Shown in pieces: positions 8,263 through 18,550 of a stretch of DNA of 64,000 bases (position 1 is its first letter; the number at the start of each line of letters is the position of its first letter). The position numbers were made by a program, and so were the translations under genes. This DNA is from AP-15 sp963732095 (GTDB taxonomy: Bacteria; Pseudomonadota; Alphaproteobacteria; ATCC43930; CGMCC-115725): positions 27,429 to 91,428 of the forward strand of contig CAVSZA010000050.1 in the NCBI GenBank assembly GCA_963732095.1, in the 5' to 3' direction. Below the pieces are notes generated by a model. It had not been told where the DNA came from. It saw only the letters and a list, made by a program, of their open reading frames with translations, and made no database searches.

Positions 8263-9324
8263 TCACTCGATTTCGGCGAACCCGAGCTGGTCGGCGAGGC
8301 CATAGCCTTCTGCCAAGGTGCGCAGCTTGTACCAGGTGGCGTCCTCGACCTCGATGCCGTTCTTCCGGCGGTCCTCCTCCCGCATGTGCTCGATTTCGCC
8401 CGGGTAACAGACGCCGCTGCTGCCTTCGGCCGGCTTCGTCGCCTTCAAATACTGCACGAACTCTCCGATGTCCTGCTTGAACTGGGCGAGTGGGCGGAAG
8501 GCGTCGACCTTGAAGACGGCCATGAAACATCCGTCATTGTGGCGTCCGGTCGGCTCGACCCCAAAGCCGAGGCCGGTCAACAGACCGCAGAGGATCTCGA
8601 CCATCACCGACAGGCCATAGCCCTTGTAGCCTTCGCTGCCGCCGACCGGCAGCAGCGCACCGCCCTGGCGCAGCTGGCTCGGATCGGTGGTCGGCCTGCC
8701 GTCGCCGTCGATGATCCAGCCCGGCGGCACTGGCGTGCCGCGCGCGACCGAGAGCGCGATCTTGCCGGCCGCCGCCGCCGAGGTCGCCATGTCGAGGTAG
8801 AGCGGCCCCTCCAGATCGGACGGCATCGCGATCGAGATCGGGTTGGTGCCGAGCCGCGCCTCGCGCCCGCCAAACGGCGCCACCGCCTTGGGCGAACGCC
8901 CGGAATCGGCGGTGATCAGCCCGATCATGCCGGCCTTCGCCGCCATCAACGTGTAGCTCGCGAGCCGGCCGATATGGCCCTGGCGAAACACCGTCGCCGC
9001 CGCCACATTGGATTTCTCGGCCTTTTCGATCGTCAGGCGCATGGCGCGCTCGTTGACGACGTAGCCGAAACCCCAATGCCCGTCGACGACCGTGGTGGTC
9101 GGCGATTCCTGGACGATCTTCCAGGGCGCACCCGGCACGATGTGACCGACTTTGATGCGCTCGATATAGGTCGGGATCTGGATCACGCCGTGCGAATCAT
9201 GGCCGGCGAGATTGGCGTTGACGACGTGACGTACGACGATCTCGGCCTCTTCCGGCGGGGTCCCCGCCGCGACGAACAATGCCCGCCCGATCTCGGTCAG
9301 ACGCTCCGCCGGGATTTTCGGCAT
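8263..9324 (-). CDS. Malate/L-lactate dehydrogenase family oxidoreductase (Ldh2 type)
   Basis: A 353-residue protein of the Ldh2/YlbC family of NAD(P)-dependent 2-hydroxyacid dehydrogenases, a fold distinct from classical lactate dehydrogenase. Visible family marks are HDSHGVIQIPTYIERI near residue 40 with the catalytic histidine, a GHWGFGYVVNERAM segment, RLGTNPISIAMP and GSEGYKGYGLSVMVEIL. The start is ATG 9324 behind AGGGAGG. It follows the amidohydrolase gene by 14 bases, so the two are probably one operon; a hydroxyacid released by the hydrolase could be oxidised here. Substrate is not predictable. Confidence 0.9.
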   Translation of the reverse strand: MPKIPAERLTEIGRALFVAAGTPPEEAEIVVRHVVNANLAGHDSHGVIQIPTYIERIKVGHIVPGAPWKIVQESPTTTVVDGHWGFGYVVNERAMRLTIEKAEKSNVAAATVFRQGHIGRLASYTLMAAKAGMIGLITADSGRSPKAVAPFGGREARLGTNPISIAMPSDLEGPLYLDMATSAAAAGKIALSVARGTPVPPGWIIDGDGRPTTDPSQLRQGGALLPVGGSEGYKGYGLSVMVEILCGLLTGLGFGVEPTGRHNDGCFMAVFKVDAFRPLAQFKQDIGEFVQYLKATKPAEGSSGVCYPGEIEHMREEDRRKNGIEVEDATWYKLRTLAEGYGLADQLGFAEIE

Positions 9325-9338
9325 CGTGTTCTCCCTCC

Positions 9339-10388
9339 CTAATGTCCCGCGCCAAAGGCGGCGGGGTCGACGGTCATTCCGTAAAAGCGCTGCGGGTTGT
9401 CGAAGAAGATCTTGCGCTTGAGCCCGTCCGCGATGTCGGCGCGGTCCGCCAAAGTTGAAACCGCATCGGGGAACTGGCCGTCCCAATGCGGATAGTCCGA
9501 GGCGAAGAGGATATTGTCGGCCGGGAAAAACTCGGGCACATAGCGCAAGGTCTTCTCTTCCGGCTCGCAGGATACGAACACCCGGCCGCAGGTCATGTAT
9601 TCCGACGGCTTGGCCTTCAATAGTGGCGCGTCGAACGCACGGAACTCGTATTCCTCGTCCATGTGCTCCATCCAGAACGGGACCCAGCCGATCCCGGCTT
9701 CGAGGAACGCGACGCGCAGATCCTGATATTTCTCGAGCAGCCCACTGTAGAGGACCGCGGTGCACGCGATCAGCTGCTCCGGCGCGTGCGACAAGGTGTG
9801 GATCTGGAGGAAATTCTCGAAATGGCAGAGCGGGTCCATCGTGTCGCTGCCCGAGGCGTGAAACGCCACCGGCACTCCCTGGCGCGCGCATTCCTCATAA
9901 AACGGCCAGAAATCGCGGTGCGCGATATTGCGGCTGCGGTCGTAGGTATTGACCATCACGCCGACATTGCCGAGCTTTGAGACTGCCCGCTCCATCTCGT
10001 CAATGGCGGCCCGGGTATCGACATGCAACGGGACGAGAGCGACGGCTTTCAGCCGCTTGCGGTCGATCGCGCACCAATCGTAGAGCCAGTCGTTATAGGC
10101 GCGGCATAACGCGATCGCATAATCGCGCTCGCGCACTCGCGTCAGCATCAGCCCGCCGGTCGGGTAGATTATCTGCAGATCGATCCCCTCCTGCGCATTG
10201 TCGGCGAGGTTCTGCGCCGGCGACGGCGGCCGCTTCCCGGCAAGCGCGCCGTTTTGCGTACGGTCGAAATTGTCGGCCGGATAGATCGTCGCGCGGTTCC
10301 GGTACTTTTCCGGCAGCCTCTCGCGATACACCGGCTCGTAATCGACGGCGTGCCCGTCGGCGTCGATAATGACCATGCCGTTCTTCAT
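9339..10388 (-). CDS. Amidohydrolase 2 family protein (ACMSD-like TIM barrel)
   Basis: A 349-residue metal-dependent hydrolase/decarboxylase of the Amidohydro_2 family. Marks include the N-terminal IDADGHAVDYE strand, PVAFHASG with a metal histidine, FLEAGIGWVPFWMEHMDEEY and the C-terminal LFASDYPHWDG with the catalytic aspartate. ATG 10388 is preceded by GAGGAGG and was chosen over longer upstream frames that read through a repeat. It is first in an operon with the Ldh2-type dehydrogenase. The family acts on ring-cleavage and aromatic intermediates; the substrate here is unknown. Confidence 0.9.
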   Translation of the reverse strand: MKNGMVIIDADGHAVDYEPVYRERLPEKYRNRATIYPADNFDRTQNGALAGKRPPSPAQNLADNAQEGIDLQIIYPTGGLMLTRVRERDYAIALCRAYNDWLYDWCAIDRKRLKAVALVPLHVDTRAAIDEMERAVSKLGNVGVMVNTYDRSRNIAHRDFWPFYEECARQGVPVAFHASGSDTMDPLCHFENFLQIHTLSHAPEQLIACTAVLYSGLLEKYQDLRVAFLEAGIGWVPFWMEHMDEEYEFRAFDAPLLKAKPSEYMTCGRVFVSCEPEEKTLRYVPEFFPADNILFASDYPHWDGQFPDAVSTLADRADIADGLKRKIFFDNPQRFYGMTVDPAAFGAGH

Positions 10389-10506
10389 GCGGGACCTCCT
10401 CGTCGGCCGGAGGCGGCTTATAGCACGCAGCGGCGGCGCGCGGTACCCGGAGGCTCGCTCTGACACGCGGCCCGGGCTGGGCCGGCTGGAAGACTGGGGG
10501 TATCTT

Positions 10507-10586
10507 GTCATTGCTAGGAGCGCAGCGACGAAGCAATCTCGTCGGGGTGCCCTGAGCCGGGATTGCTTCGCTGCGCTCGCAATGAC
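10507..10586. repeat. Long inverted repeat of the GTCATTGC...GCAATGAC type
   Basis: The left arm GTCATTGCTAGGAGCGCAGC and the right arm GCTGCGCTCGCAATGAC pair around an internal AAGCAATC/GATTGCTTC stem. This is a known style of dispersed palindrome in proteobacterial intergenic DNA. A shorter relative lies at 24124-24158. It separates the divergent amidohydrolase and efflux genes and could form a large hairpin in either transcript. Confidence 0.8.
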
Positions 10587-10640
10587 AGAGAATTTCGAGC
10601 CAATGATGATCACCGAGCGACAACTGCGAAGGCCGGAGGA

Positions 10641-12175
10641 GTGAGGGGAGAGAGCGCCTTACCGGCATCAAACCGGGCCGCGACGACCGCGACGATCATC
10701 TGCGCCTGCGTGATGCAGGGGCTCGACACGACGATCGTCAATGTCTGCCTGCCGCACATCCAGGGCAGCATGTCGGCGGCGCAGGACCAGATCTCGTGGG
10801 TATTGACTTCCTACATCGTCGCCTCGGCGATCATGATGCCGCTGACCGGCTGGCTCGCCGGGCATTTTGGCGTCAAATACATCTTTCTCGCCTCGGTCGT
10901 CGGGTTCACGATCGCCTCGGCACTGTGCGGCGCCGCGACCAGCCTCACCCAACTGGTGCTCTATCGCCTGCTGCAGGGCGTATGCAGCGCCGGGCTGGTG
11001 CCGCTCGGCCAGGCCACGTTGTTTACGATCTATCCGCGCGAGCGCCACGGCTACGCGATGGCGATCTTCAGCACCGGCGCGATGATGGGGCCGATCATCG
11101 GCCCAACATTGGGCGGCTGGCTGACCGATAATTTCGGCTGGCGCTGGTGCTTTTACATCAATCTGCCGGTCGGCGCATTGTGCGCGCTCGGCATCTTCGT
11201 CTTCATACGCCACTCCCGCACGATGCGCCGCGACCCGTTCGACGGCTTCGGCTTTGCGATGCTGAGCCTCGGCGTCGGCTCGTTGCAATTGATGCTCGAC
11301 CGCGGGCAGCTCAAGGACTGGTTCCACTCGACCGAGATCTGGATCGAGGCGACGGTCGCGGGGTTGTGCTTCTACCTGCTGGCCGTCCACACGATGACAG
11401 CCGGCGAGCGCTCGTTTCTAAATCGCCAGAACTATTAAAGAGCCCGAATTTTGTCGCCGGCAGCCTGTTGATGTTCGGGGTCGGCATGATCCTCACCGGC
11501 ACTCTTGCGCTGGTGCCGTCGATGATGCAGGTATTGCTGAACTATCCGGTGTTCGACGCTGGGTGGATGATGGCGCCGCGCGGCTTCGGCACGATGCTGG
11601 CGATGTTCATCGTCGCCCGCATGATCGACCGGGTCGACAATCGCCTCTTCATCCTGGTCGGGTTTCTGCTGACTGCGGCCTCGCTGTGGCAGATGACCGG
11701 CTATTCGCTCTACATGGGGTCGGGGCCGATATTGTGGGCCGGCTTCGCGCAGGGTTTCGGACTCGGCTGCACTTTTGTGCCGCTCAACCTTTTGGCATTG
11801 TCGGGCCTGCCGCATCACATCCTGACCCAGGGAACCGCATTGCGCGCCCTGATGCGCATGCTCGGCGGCAGCATCGGCATCGCGATCCTCGAAACCGAGC
11901 TCAGCCAGAACACGCAGATCGTCCATTCGCGCCTGATGGAGCACCTGCGCCCGGACAACCCGCTGGCCCAGGCGCCCTACCTGTCGGCCCCGTTCAGCCT
12001 GACCGACCCCTCAGGGATCGCCGCGCTCAATCACGAAGTCACCCGCCAGGCCGCAATGATCGCCTACAACGACGATTTCGCCTTAATGCTGATCGTCATC
12101 CTCGCCTCATTGCCCCTATTGCTTCTGGTCCGCGGCCCGCGCCGCCAGCCGCTGCCCGCAGCGGCGGATGATTGA
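10641..12175 (+). pseudogene. DHA2-family drug efflux permease (EmrB-like), frameshifted
   Basis: The two frames together encode a full 14-helix DHA2 major facilitator: QGLDTTIVN in helix 1, LTGWLAGHFGVKY loop, RLLQGVCSAGLVPL motif C region, GWRWCFYINLP and the C-terminal DNPLAQAP / DPSGIAALN signature. One extra base in the stretch after FLNR (about 11424-11430) moves the frame; the homologue at 38963 reads FINLDLLKSPNF there. Start is taken as GTG 10641 by alignment with the paralogue. Unless the shift is a sequencing error, the pump is split in the middle of the transmembrane domain and inactive. Confidence 0.85.
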
Positions 12176-12368
12176 TAGCTGCGCTTTTTGGGCTGACCCC
12201 CAGGGGTTCACCGTGATAAAGGTCAGACCTGCGTGATGATGCCACAAGCAGACCTGCCGCGGCGTTGCGGCTGCCATCAATACTCTCGGAAACTCAATAC
12301 TCTCGGGAACTCGTGGAGTATCGAATAAAGGGCATTCGGCAAAAATCCAAAGGGAGGATACCAGCATC

Positions 12369-14057
12369 ATGAATACTAAATATTCCGCGCGTCCCGGTTT
12401 GTCCCGCCGCGATGTGCTTAGGGGTAGCGCAGCCGTGTTGATGGGGGCTTACGGTTTGGCCCCGCGCTACGGCCTCGCCGCCGATATTCCGTTGGAGTAC
12501 GACGGCTCGAAATTTCAGATGGCGGCACCGGAGCCCAACCCAAAGCGGGGCGGGGTGATGCGCTATGGCATCCTCAATCGCCCGCCGCATTTCGATGTGC
12601 ATCAATCGGGCACTGTCGGCAACATCGGCACCCAGGGCTGCATGTTCGACAATTTGATCCGGCGTGATCCGCGCGACAGTGGCAAGACCATCGTCCCCGA
12701 TCTGGCGCATAGCTGGGAAATCGCCGAGGACGGCAAGACCTACATTTTTCACCTGCGCCGGGGCGTCCAGTTCCATGACGGGACGGATTTCACATCGGCG
12801 GACATAAAGGCGACTTTCGACCGCATCGCCAAACCACCGCCCGGCATCGGTATCCCGCGCGCTCCGCTGTTTAGGGCGGTCAGCGAGATCAACGCGCGCG
12901 ACAAATACACGGTCGAATTTAAGCTGGCCGCGCCACGCTCCGTCAATTTCATGATGTCGGCCTTCGCCAGCGGCTGGAACGTGATCTACAGCAAAAAGGC
13001 GCTGGAAGAAACCAATTACGATTTGCGCAAGGTCCTCAACATCCCGGGCACCGGTCCCTTCAAGACGCAGCGCCGCGTCGAGAACGAGGTCTGGGTGATG
13101 GAGAGAAACCCGAACTACTGGAACAGAGGCCTGCCCTATCTCGATGGAATCGAATTCTATAATCTCTTGCCATTTTCCCCTGAACTCGGGTCCGCCATTC
13201 TGTCGGGCAGAGTGGATTACGCACGCGCGCTCGACCCGGCCACTGCCCGCAAGGCCGCTGCAATTCCCGGCCTGTCTACTGCGAAATTCTACCAAAGCGT
13301 GATCCACGCGGTCTGGCTGAATGCCAAACGGCAGCCGTTCGATGATCCGCGCGTCAGGCGCGCCCTGCATCTGCTCTGTGACAAACCAGTCCTGGTGGAC
13401 GTCGTCAAGGATGTCTCCCCGCTGATGACGGGGGGATTCATCTATCCGTTTTCCGAGTTTGCCACGCCCAAGGACCAACTCGCCAACCGCCTCGGTTATC
13501 AGGGGGATTCCGGTGCCGCGATCAAGGAGGCTAAATCCCTGTTGGCCGCCGCCGGCCAGAGCAGCATGCGGCCGCTGGATTTCATGGTGCGGGACCTCAA
13601 CCATCACAAACTCTTTGGCCAGGCCATCGAGGCGATGTTGAGGGAGCTGGGTATTCAATCCAACCTGCGGACGGTGGTCGAATTGGTTTGGTTCGGTGAC
13701 GCGACGGCCGGCAACTACGATTTGGCCGTCGGCGCCATCGTTTCAACCTTGCTTGACCCTTCCGATTACTTCAACGCCTGGTACCGCACCGATGGACCGC
13801 AGAACTACTCGTTCTGGCACAACGCCGAGTTCGACAAATTGGTGGATCAGATCGACGTCGAAACCGATACCGGCAAGCGCATGGCGCTGATTCGGCAAGC
13901 TGAGGACCTCATGGAGCAGGATCCTCCGTTGGTGCCGGTTGCATGGGAGAATATCCTCGATGTCTGGTACAACTACGTGAAGGGTCACAATCCGAAAGAT
14001 TATTTCGGCATCTACGACGTAGTCCGGTTCGACACGTTCTGGCTGGATAAGGCCTGA
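12369..14057 (+). CDS. Tat-exported ABC solute-binding protein, family 5
   Basis: A 562-residue peptide/opine/nickel-type binding protein. It begins with a twin-arginine signal (LSRRDVLRGSAAVLMGAYGL, cleavage expected near residue 38), then GGVMRYGIL, LAHSWEIAEDGKTYIFHLR, VQFHDGTDFTSADIKATFDRI, and the conserved FDDPRVRRALHLLCD of SBP_bac_5. AGGGAGG lies ahead of ATG 12369. No permease or ATPase follows, so it depends on transporter parts encoded elsewhere. It lies between an efflux gene and a duplicated piece of that gene's 3' end, suggesting that it arrived by rearrangement. Confidence 0.92.
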   Translation: MNTKYSARPGLSRRDVLRGSAAVLMGAYGLAPRYGLAADIPLEYDGSKFQMAAPEPNPKRGGVMRYGILNRPPHFDVHQSGTVGNIGTQGCMFDNLIRRDPRDSGKTIVPDLAHSWEIAEDGKTYIFHLRRGVQFHDGTDFTSADIKATFDRIAKPPPGIGIPRAPLFRAVSEINARDKYTVEFKLAAPRSVNFMMSAFASGWNVIYSKKALEETNYDLRKVLNIPGTGPFKTQRRVENEVWVMERNPNYWNRGLPYLDGIEFYNLLPFSPELGSAILSGRVDYARALDPATARKAAAIPGLSTAKFYQSVIHAVWLNAKRQPFDDPRVRRALHLLCDKPVLVDVVKDVSPLMTGGFIYPFSEFATPKDQLANRLGYQGDSGAAIKEAKSLLAAAGQSSMRPLDFMVRDLNHHKLFGQAIEAMLRELGIQSNLRTVVELVWFGDATAGNYDLAVGAIVSTLLDPSDYFNAWYRTDGPQNYSFWHNAEFDKLVDQIDVETDTGKRMALIRQAEDLMEQDPPLVPVAWENILDVWYNYVKGHNPKDYFGIYDVVRFDTFWLDKA

Positions 14058-14061
14058 CCGC

Positions 14062-14232
14062 TCCCTCCGGGATCGCCGCGCTCAACCACGAAGTCACCCC
14101 GCCAGGCGGCAATGATCGCCTACAACGGCGATTTCGCGTTGATGCTGATCGTAATCCTCGCCTCATTGCCGCTATTTGCGGCTGGTCCGCAGCCCGGCCG
14201 CCAGCCAATTTCCGCGGCGGCGGATGGTTAGC
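14062..14232 (+). pseudogene. Duplicated 3' end of the DHA2 efflux gene
   Basis: This segment repeats bases 12008-12175 with only scattered differences: SGIAALNHEVT, then one extra C shifts the frame before AAMIAYNGDFALMLIVILAS and the AAADG end. It has no start of its own. The duplication brackets the solute-binding-protein gene at 12369-14057. Confidence 0.85.
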
Positions 14233-14392
14233 CTGAGCCGCCGCTTTTGGCCATCGTGGTCCTGAGAGAGTAAATGTCCGCAACAAAGATCAAAGTTTAG
14301 GCGAGTTGAAGAGAAATCGCCGCTGTTGCACGCGCAGTCGTGCGGCGACCTTGCCGCGTCACCATATGCTTCGGGCTTCCGAAATAGGGCGA

Positions 14393-16400
14393 TGACGGCT
14401 TGGGACACCAATCAGGCTTTGGCCGAAATGACTGATGAGGGGCTCTTCGAGCGCGTGGCTATGACCGTGCTGCGGGTTGCGGAGCCGCTGTGCACGGCGC
14501 TTTCTCATCCCGGGGTCAACGCCGAGGGCAAGACCCGTAAGTCACCCTTGGAAGGCATTGGCTTTGTCCGAGGCGCCGATCCGCCGCATCTGATCGCCGT
14601 GCACCACACGACAACGTCGGTTGACCGCCTGGCCAAGAAGTGGCTTCACAATCCCGAGACCGTGAAGCCTCGCAAACTGGGGGGAAAACCGACTGCTCCA
14701 CCCGGCGATCCCGATCGCGCTTGGCGTACATCCTGGACACCTACCCGGCGGGCCAATAGATCCGACGGATGCACCTGGGCATAGAGCAAGAGTTACTGTC
14801 CGAGGAACTTCTGGGTCAGCTATCGAAAACGAGCGTCGAGGTCTTCAAACTGCCAGACAATCGACGCGCCTGGGTGCCTCGCCAGGTGGACCAGGTATTG
14901 GCGTCGACGCGCCGCCCGATCAATTTCCTCGTGGCGGAATCGGGGCTCGGTAAGTCGGTTGCCTGTTACCGTGTGCTCGCCGAGCACGTCGAACGCGGCG
15001 GCTATGGGCTGATCCTTCCTCACGAGGTGATACTGCAGACGAGCACGCTCGACCAGGCCGTTACGGAAGCGCTCGATCAGCTGTATCCTGCGCTCGCTCC
15101 GGGCCAGAGCCCGTTCGTATTCTGCTCTCCTGACAAGTCGTTCATAGTGGTGGTCGAAGATATCAACCGCTCGGGACAGCCGCAGCGATTAGCAGAAAAG
15201 ATTGCGGGCTGGGGCCTCGCTTTCGGCGAGGGGCAAGCTCAGGCCCCAAAACCCTGGCAAATCTTCTGCCCGATCTGGCCGGGGGCGCTGGCCCTAATGG
15301 GTGACCAGTTGCGCAAGCAACTGGAGCCCATACTGATTTTCCTCCAGCCGATGACCGCGGCCGAGGGGCGCAGGCGGTAATCGCCCGGGCGGCTCTAACC
15401 GGGCGAACCATTAGCGATATCACAGGCGAGGAGATCTCGACCGCGCTCGGCCACGATCCATTGTTGATCGCCCTCCATGATATTGACCACGCCGCGGACC
15501 CGCAGGAGGTGCTTGGGCAATTTATCGAGGGGGGGCCTTGGCCCGGGCACAGGCCGCCGGTGAGGCCCTCTGCGTCGATTTCCGGGCGGCCCTAATGGAT
15601 ATGGCCGGACAGATGCTGCAGCGGCGGCGCGTAGAACTCTCGTGGAGCGATTTTGCGTCCTGGTCCCTAGCCCCTGAAACGCTGCGCCTGATCAGACGCC
15701 TGACACGACATGAAGATCTGCTACAAGTGAGGGGATCTTCGACGGACCTCCGGCTGGCGTTCCGCCATGATCCCATGAGGGATTGGCTCTTTGTCGAAGT
15801 GGCCTCGTCCATGGACACCGCAGACGCCCTTCCCGACGAAATCCTACACGAGCCTTTCTTCGCCGAAGTGCTCGGTGCCGTCGTCGTGCGTCGAAGCGTG
15901 CCAGCTCGGCTCCTAGACCGCGTGCGCCGGCTGAATCCATTGGCCCTGTTCCAGGCGCTGCGCGTTTGCCCACAAGGCTCGGGTACCGAGCGTGCTCGCA
16001 TCGTGCTCGCGATCGAGGATCGGTTGGCAGTCCAGGCGAACTTGGGTCCAGCATATCGCTATCTTCGCGTCGAGGCCTTGGCAGCTCTGTTATCGACCGA
16101 CGGGCCAGAGGTCCCAAGCCTGGTGGGGAGATTCCCGGACCGCACCGCGTTTGGACAGCTCGCGCGACTGCGCAACGGGGACCCCAGCGGTGGCATAGAG
16201 TTCTGCTTGAGCTTGAGCTCAGAGCCCGGTGTACTGCTCGTATGAGCGCTTCTATCCGGCTCGTCGCTGACTTCCAGCGACCGGGGATTCGCATTCGAGA
16301 CATCAGCCCGGTGGTCGAGGGAGACCCTGACCTGTTCGCCTCGCTGATTGAAATTGTGTCTTCCCGCGCTACACGGGGCCTGGAGGTGCCTCAAGAGTGA
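14393..16400 (+). pseudogene. STAND-type NTPase with N-terminal nuclease-like domain, multiply broken
   Basis: The first ~100 codons read HPGVNAEGKTRKSPLEGIGF then PPHLIAVHHTTT, a pattern compatible with a PD-(D/E)xK-like nuclease. A frame change near 14690 and an in-frame TAG at 14757-14759 follow. The next segment has Walker A AESGLGKSVA, and FIVVVEDINRSGQPQRLAEK as Walker B with the STAND-like arginine, then PWQIFCPIWPG. Further shifts near 15370, 15530 and 16240 separate helical C-terminal parts ending QE at 16400. Nuclease-STAND proteins are common anti-phage effectors; that role is an inference. Clearly non-functional now. Confidence 0.6.
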
Positions 16401-16753
16401 CTTTATCAATCACTGCAACACAGAGATCCTCAAGCAACGGGTTGGTTCGATCTGACGGTTTAGGCCGATCCGTATGAGCAGTTATGGCCATCCCCGCGAG
16501 GATGGTACCCGGCGTTTGAATGTTGGCCGTCCCGACCTGGGTCCACGCGTTTTCATCACGCGAAGCGAAATCGACAAACTCGACCAAGCTCCGAATGACC
16601 GCGGACCGCTTCGGCAATTCACACGCGGCATTCATCGCACCGGGACCAAAGGTTCGAATCCGGTTCCCTCCAGCAAGGAGTCGGCAAATCCTCGGTCTCT
16701 CAGCGGCGACCCGGTTAGTCATTCTCTTGCGGCGCTGACCCGGTCGCGGAGCG
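16401..16753. other. No supported gene
   Basis: Open frames on both strands lack recognisable motifs. A short stretch near 16647-16668 resembles the T-arm and 3' end of a tRNA but no matching 5' half exists. It separates the decayed NTPase from a decayed LysR gene. Confidence 0.45.
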
Positions 16754-17234
16754 ATGGAATGGAGCGATGTCCGGGTGTTCCTCGCCATCGCCCGGGAGAG
16801 CTCGATGCGAGCCGCCGGGCGGGTGCTCGGGCTGAGCCAACCGACCATCGCACGCCGGTTGGCCGCCTTCGAGACCAGTTTTGGCGGACAGACTTTGTTC
16901 GATCGTCTGCCCCGAGGGGTTGCGCCTCAACGCCGTCGGCGAACAGCTGGTCGCAGCGGCGGAGGGCGTCGAAGAGGCGGTGCTGCGGTTGGAGCGGCGG
17001 CGCGCGGCGGCATCACCGGAGCTGGGCGGTACCGTGCGGGTATCGACCAGCGAATGCGCCGTCTGGTTTTTGGCTCGTTGCCTGTCGGGACCGACAACGA
17101 CGGCGCTGCCGTCCGGCATCACCTTGGAACTGAGCGACCCGCGACAGACGGCAAACCTTGTGCGACGCGAAGCCGATATGGCGCTGCGCCATCGGCCGCC
17201 AAAAACCGGCGACCTTTTGCCTCTTCAAGAATAA
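16754..17234 (+). pseudogene. LysR-family transcription regulator, frameshifted and truncated
   Basis: The N-terminal winged helix is intact in sequence: MEWSDVRVFLAIARESSMRA, GLSQPTIARRLAAFE, LFDRLP. One extra C near 16907 then moves the frame; the other frame continues EGLRLNAVGEQLVAAA, the linker helix, and a start of the effector domain up to ADMALRHRPP. It stops after about 160 residues, whereas the family has about 300. Dead fragment. Confidence 0.85.
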
Positions 17235-17270
17235 CACCCAACTTTTGCGAATAGTTTTCTCGGCTCGCTC

Positions 17271-17781
17271 ATGCGTATCACGATCGGGATCAAGATCTTC
17301 GGCATCGCCGTTGGGCTGTTGATCCTGATGGCGGTTGTTGCGCTGTTGTGCATGCGCATGACGCGCACCGTTGATGACCAACTCGTCATCGTCGATCACA
17401 ACTATTTCCCTGCCTATGTCGCCTTGGCCGAGGCCAATATCCGCTCCGTCGAAGAATCGGCCTATGCCCGTCGACTGCTCTTGGCCGTCGCTGAGCGGCC
17501 GGGACAACGCTGCGAAAGTCGAGGACCTGCGTCAGCGGATCGCGACCGCCTGGCGCGGCTCGATGTCAGGATCGAGTCGTTGCAGGAGGAACGCCGGCGT
17601 TATGAGGCTGTTCTTTCCAAACTGCTCGCCGCCGCCGAGATCGGCAACAAGGGTCTGGCAACCGAACTGCTAAGCGAGCTGGACGATCGGTGGGACGATT
17701 TCGACCGTAAAAATCGAAGTCGCGCGCAGCGAGATGCTTCGGCTGGCCGGTGACGCCATCGATTGCCGAAGAGGACGCTAA
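17271..17781 (+). pseudogene. N-terminal sensor region of a membrane signalling protein, frameshifted
   Basis: It begins with a basic N-terminus and one membrane helix (IFGIAVGLLILMAVVALL), followed by a periplasmic helical region with FPAYVALAEANIRSVEES as in four-helix-bundle sensors of chemoreceptors or cyclases. Frame changes occur near 17500 and in an A-run at 17709-17714, after which VARSEMLRLAGDAI reads in another frame to a TAA at 17779. The signalling output domain is missing. Confidence 0.6.
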
Positions 17782-17812
17782 GCGGCCGAACCGGGAGCGC
17801 GAATGCCTGGTG

Positions 17813-18306
17813 TAGGAACGCACGCGCATTGTGAACCGGATAAAGGCCACGCTGGCCCGGATGGGCATTCGCAACTTCAAACCAACCCTGCGCAAGGCGG
17901 CCGAGCGTCTGGCAACCGTGCACACCCCGGAAGTCATGCCGCTGCCGCCAAATGCCTTGGCCGAGCTGCAGCGCGACATGACGCGGCTGGGCTTTGTCGT
18001 CAGCCAGATCAGAGAGATCGAGGAAGCTCGTCAGAAACGATTGGAGCAGCAGCCTGAGACCGGGCCTCACGCCATGGTTCGGCGGCTGGCCCGCATCGTC
18101 GGGGTTGGGGTCGAGACGGCTGATATGCTGGTCCATGAGCTGCTGTCACGGCCAATGCGGGACCGCAGAGCTGTGGCACGCGGAGCCTGTCCTCGGGCCG
18201 GCCAAGGGCCGGACCCGGGGGCCGGCCTAACCGGCTCGCCGGATGAGAGCGTCGCGCGTCGTCGCGAACAAGGGCTCGCCAGAGCCGGCAACGCCCGGGT
18301 CCCCCA
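17813..18306 (+). pseudogene. IS110-family (IS1111 type) transposase, middle segment with in-frame palindromic insert
   Basis: From about 17819 the frame reads RTRIVNRIKATLARMGIRNF, LPPNALAELQRDM, HAMVRRLARIVGVGVETADM, RPMRDRRAVAR, then 13 foreign codons, then AGLTGSPDES and GLARAGNARV. The foreign codons are encoded by a palindromic element (18182-18220) that keeps the frame. Homology ends at ARV near 18300, the same point where the fragment at 3600 begins. N-terminal catalytic domain absent. Confidence 0.8.
18182..18220 (+). repeat. Palindromic element inserted in frame in a transposase
   Basis: It reads GGAGCCTGTCCTCGGGCCGG then CCAAGGGCCGGACCCGGGG: a GGTCCGGCCC/GGGCCGG(A) hairpin behind the AGCCTG motif. 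It replaces one codon of the expected RYAGLTG with 13, a net gain of 36 nt, leaving the transposase frame open on both sides. Confidence 0.75.
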
Positions 18307-18550
18307 CGGGTCATGTGTGGATGGCCCGCGGCTCGCGTGCCGGCAACTGAAGGTCGCTTGCGGTCATGTGTCCGGCCTGTGGTCGCGGCCGGTGGCCGCA
18401 GGCCCTGATGGGTTCCGTGGGATCGAGGCCTTGATCAAGCCCGCGGGGTCGCGTTGCCCCATGACCCGTGACAGGTATCCCTCGACCCGTCAGTTGACCG
18501 ACGATGCCATCACGCGTTTTCACCCTCGCAAGTCTTGGTGGTTCAAAGTC

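Noticed and set aside
12294..13658. A 454-codon minus-strand open frame antisense to the solute-binding protein
   Set aside because: Shadow of strong codon bias; the plus-strand gene has a Tat signal and family motifs.
15205..15245. Palindrome-like stretch in the STAND NTPase resembling the short palindromic element
   Set aside because: The encoded residues (GLAFGEGQAQAPKP) may be native to the family and the borders do not match the consensus well.
16640..16670. Possible tRNA 3' end (TTCGAATCC followed by a CCA-like end)
   Set aside because: The T-stem does not pair well and no D-arm or anticodon arm lies upstream; at most a remnant.
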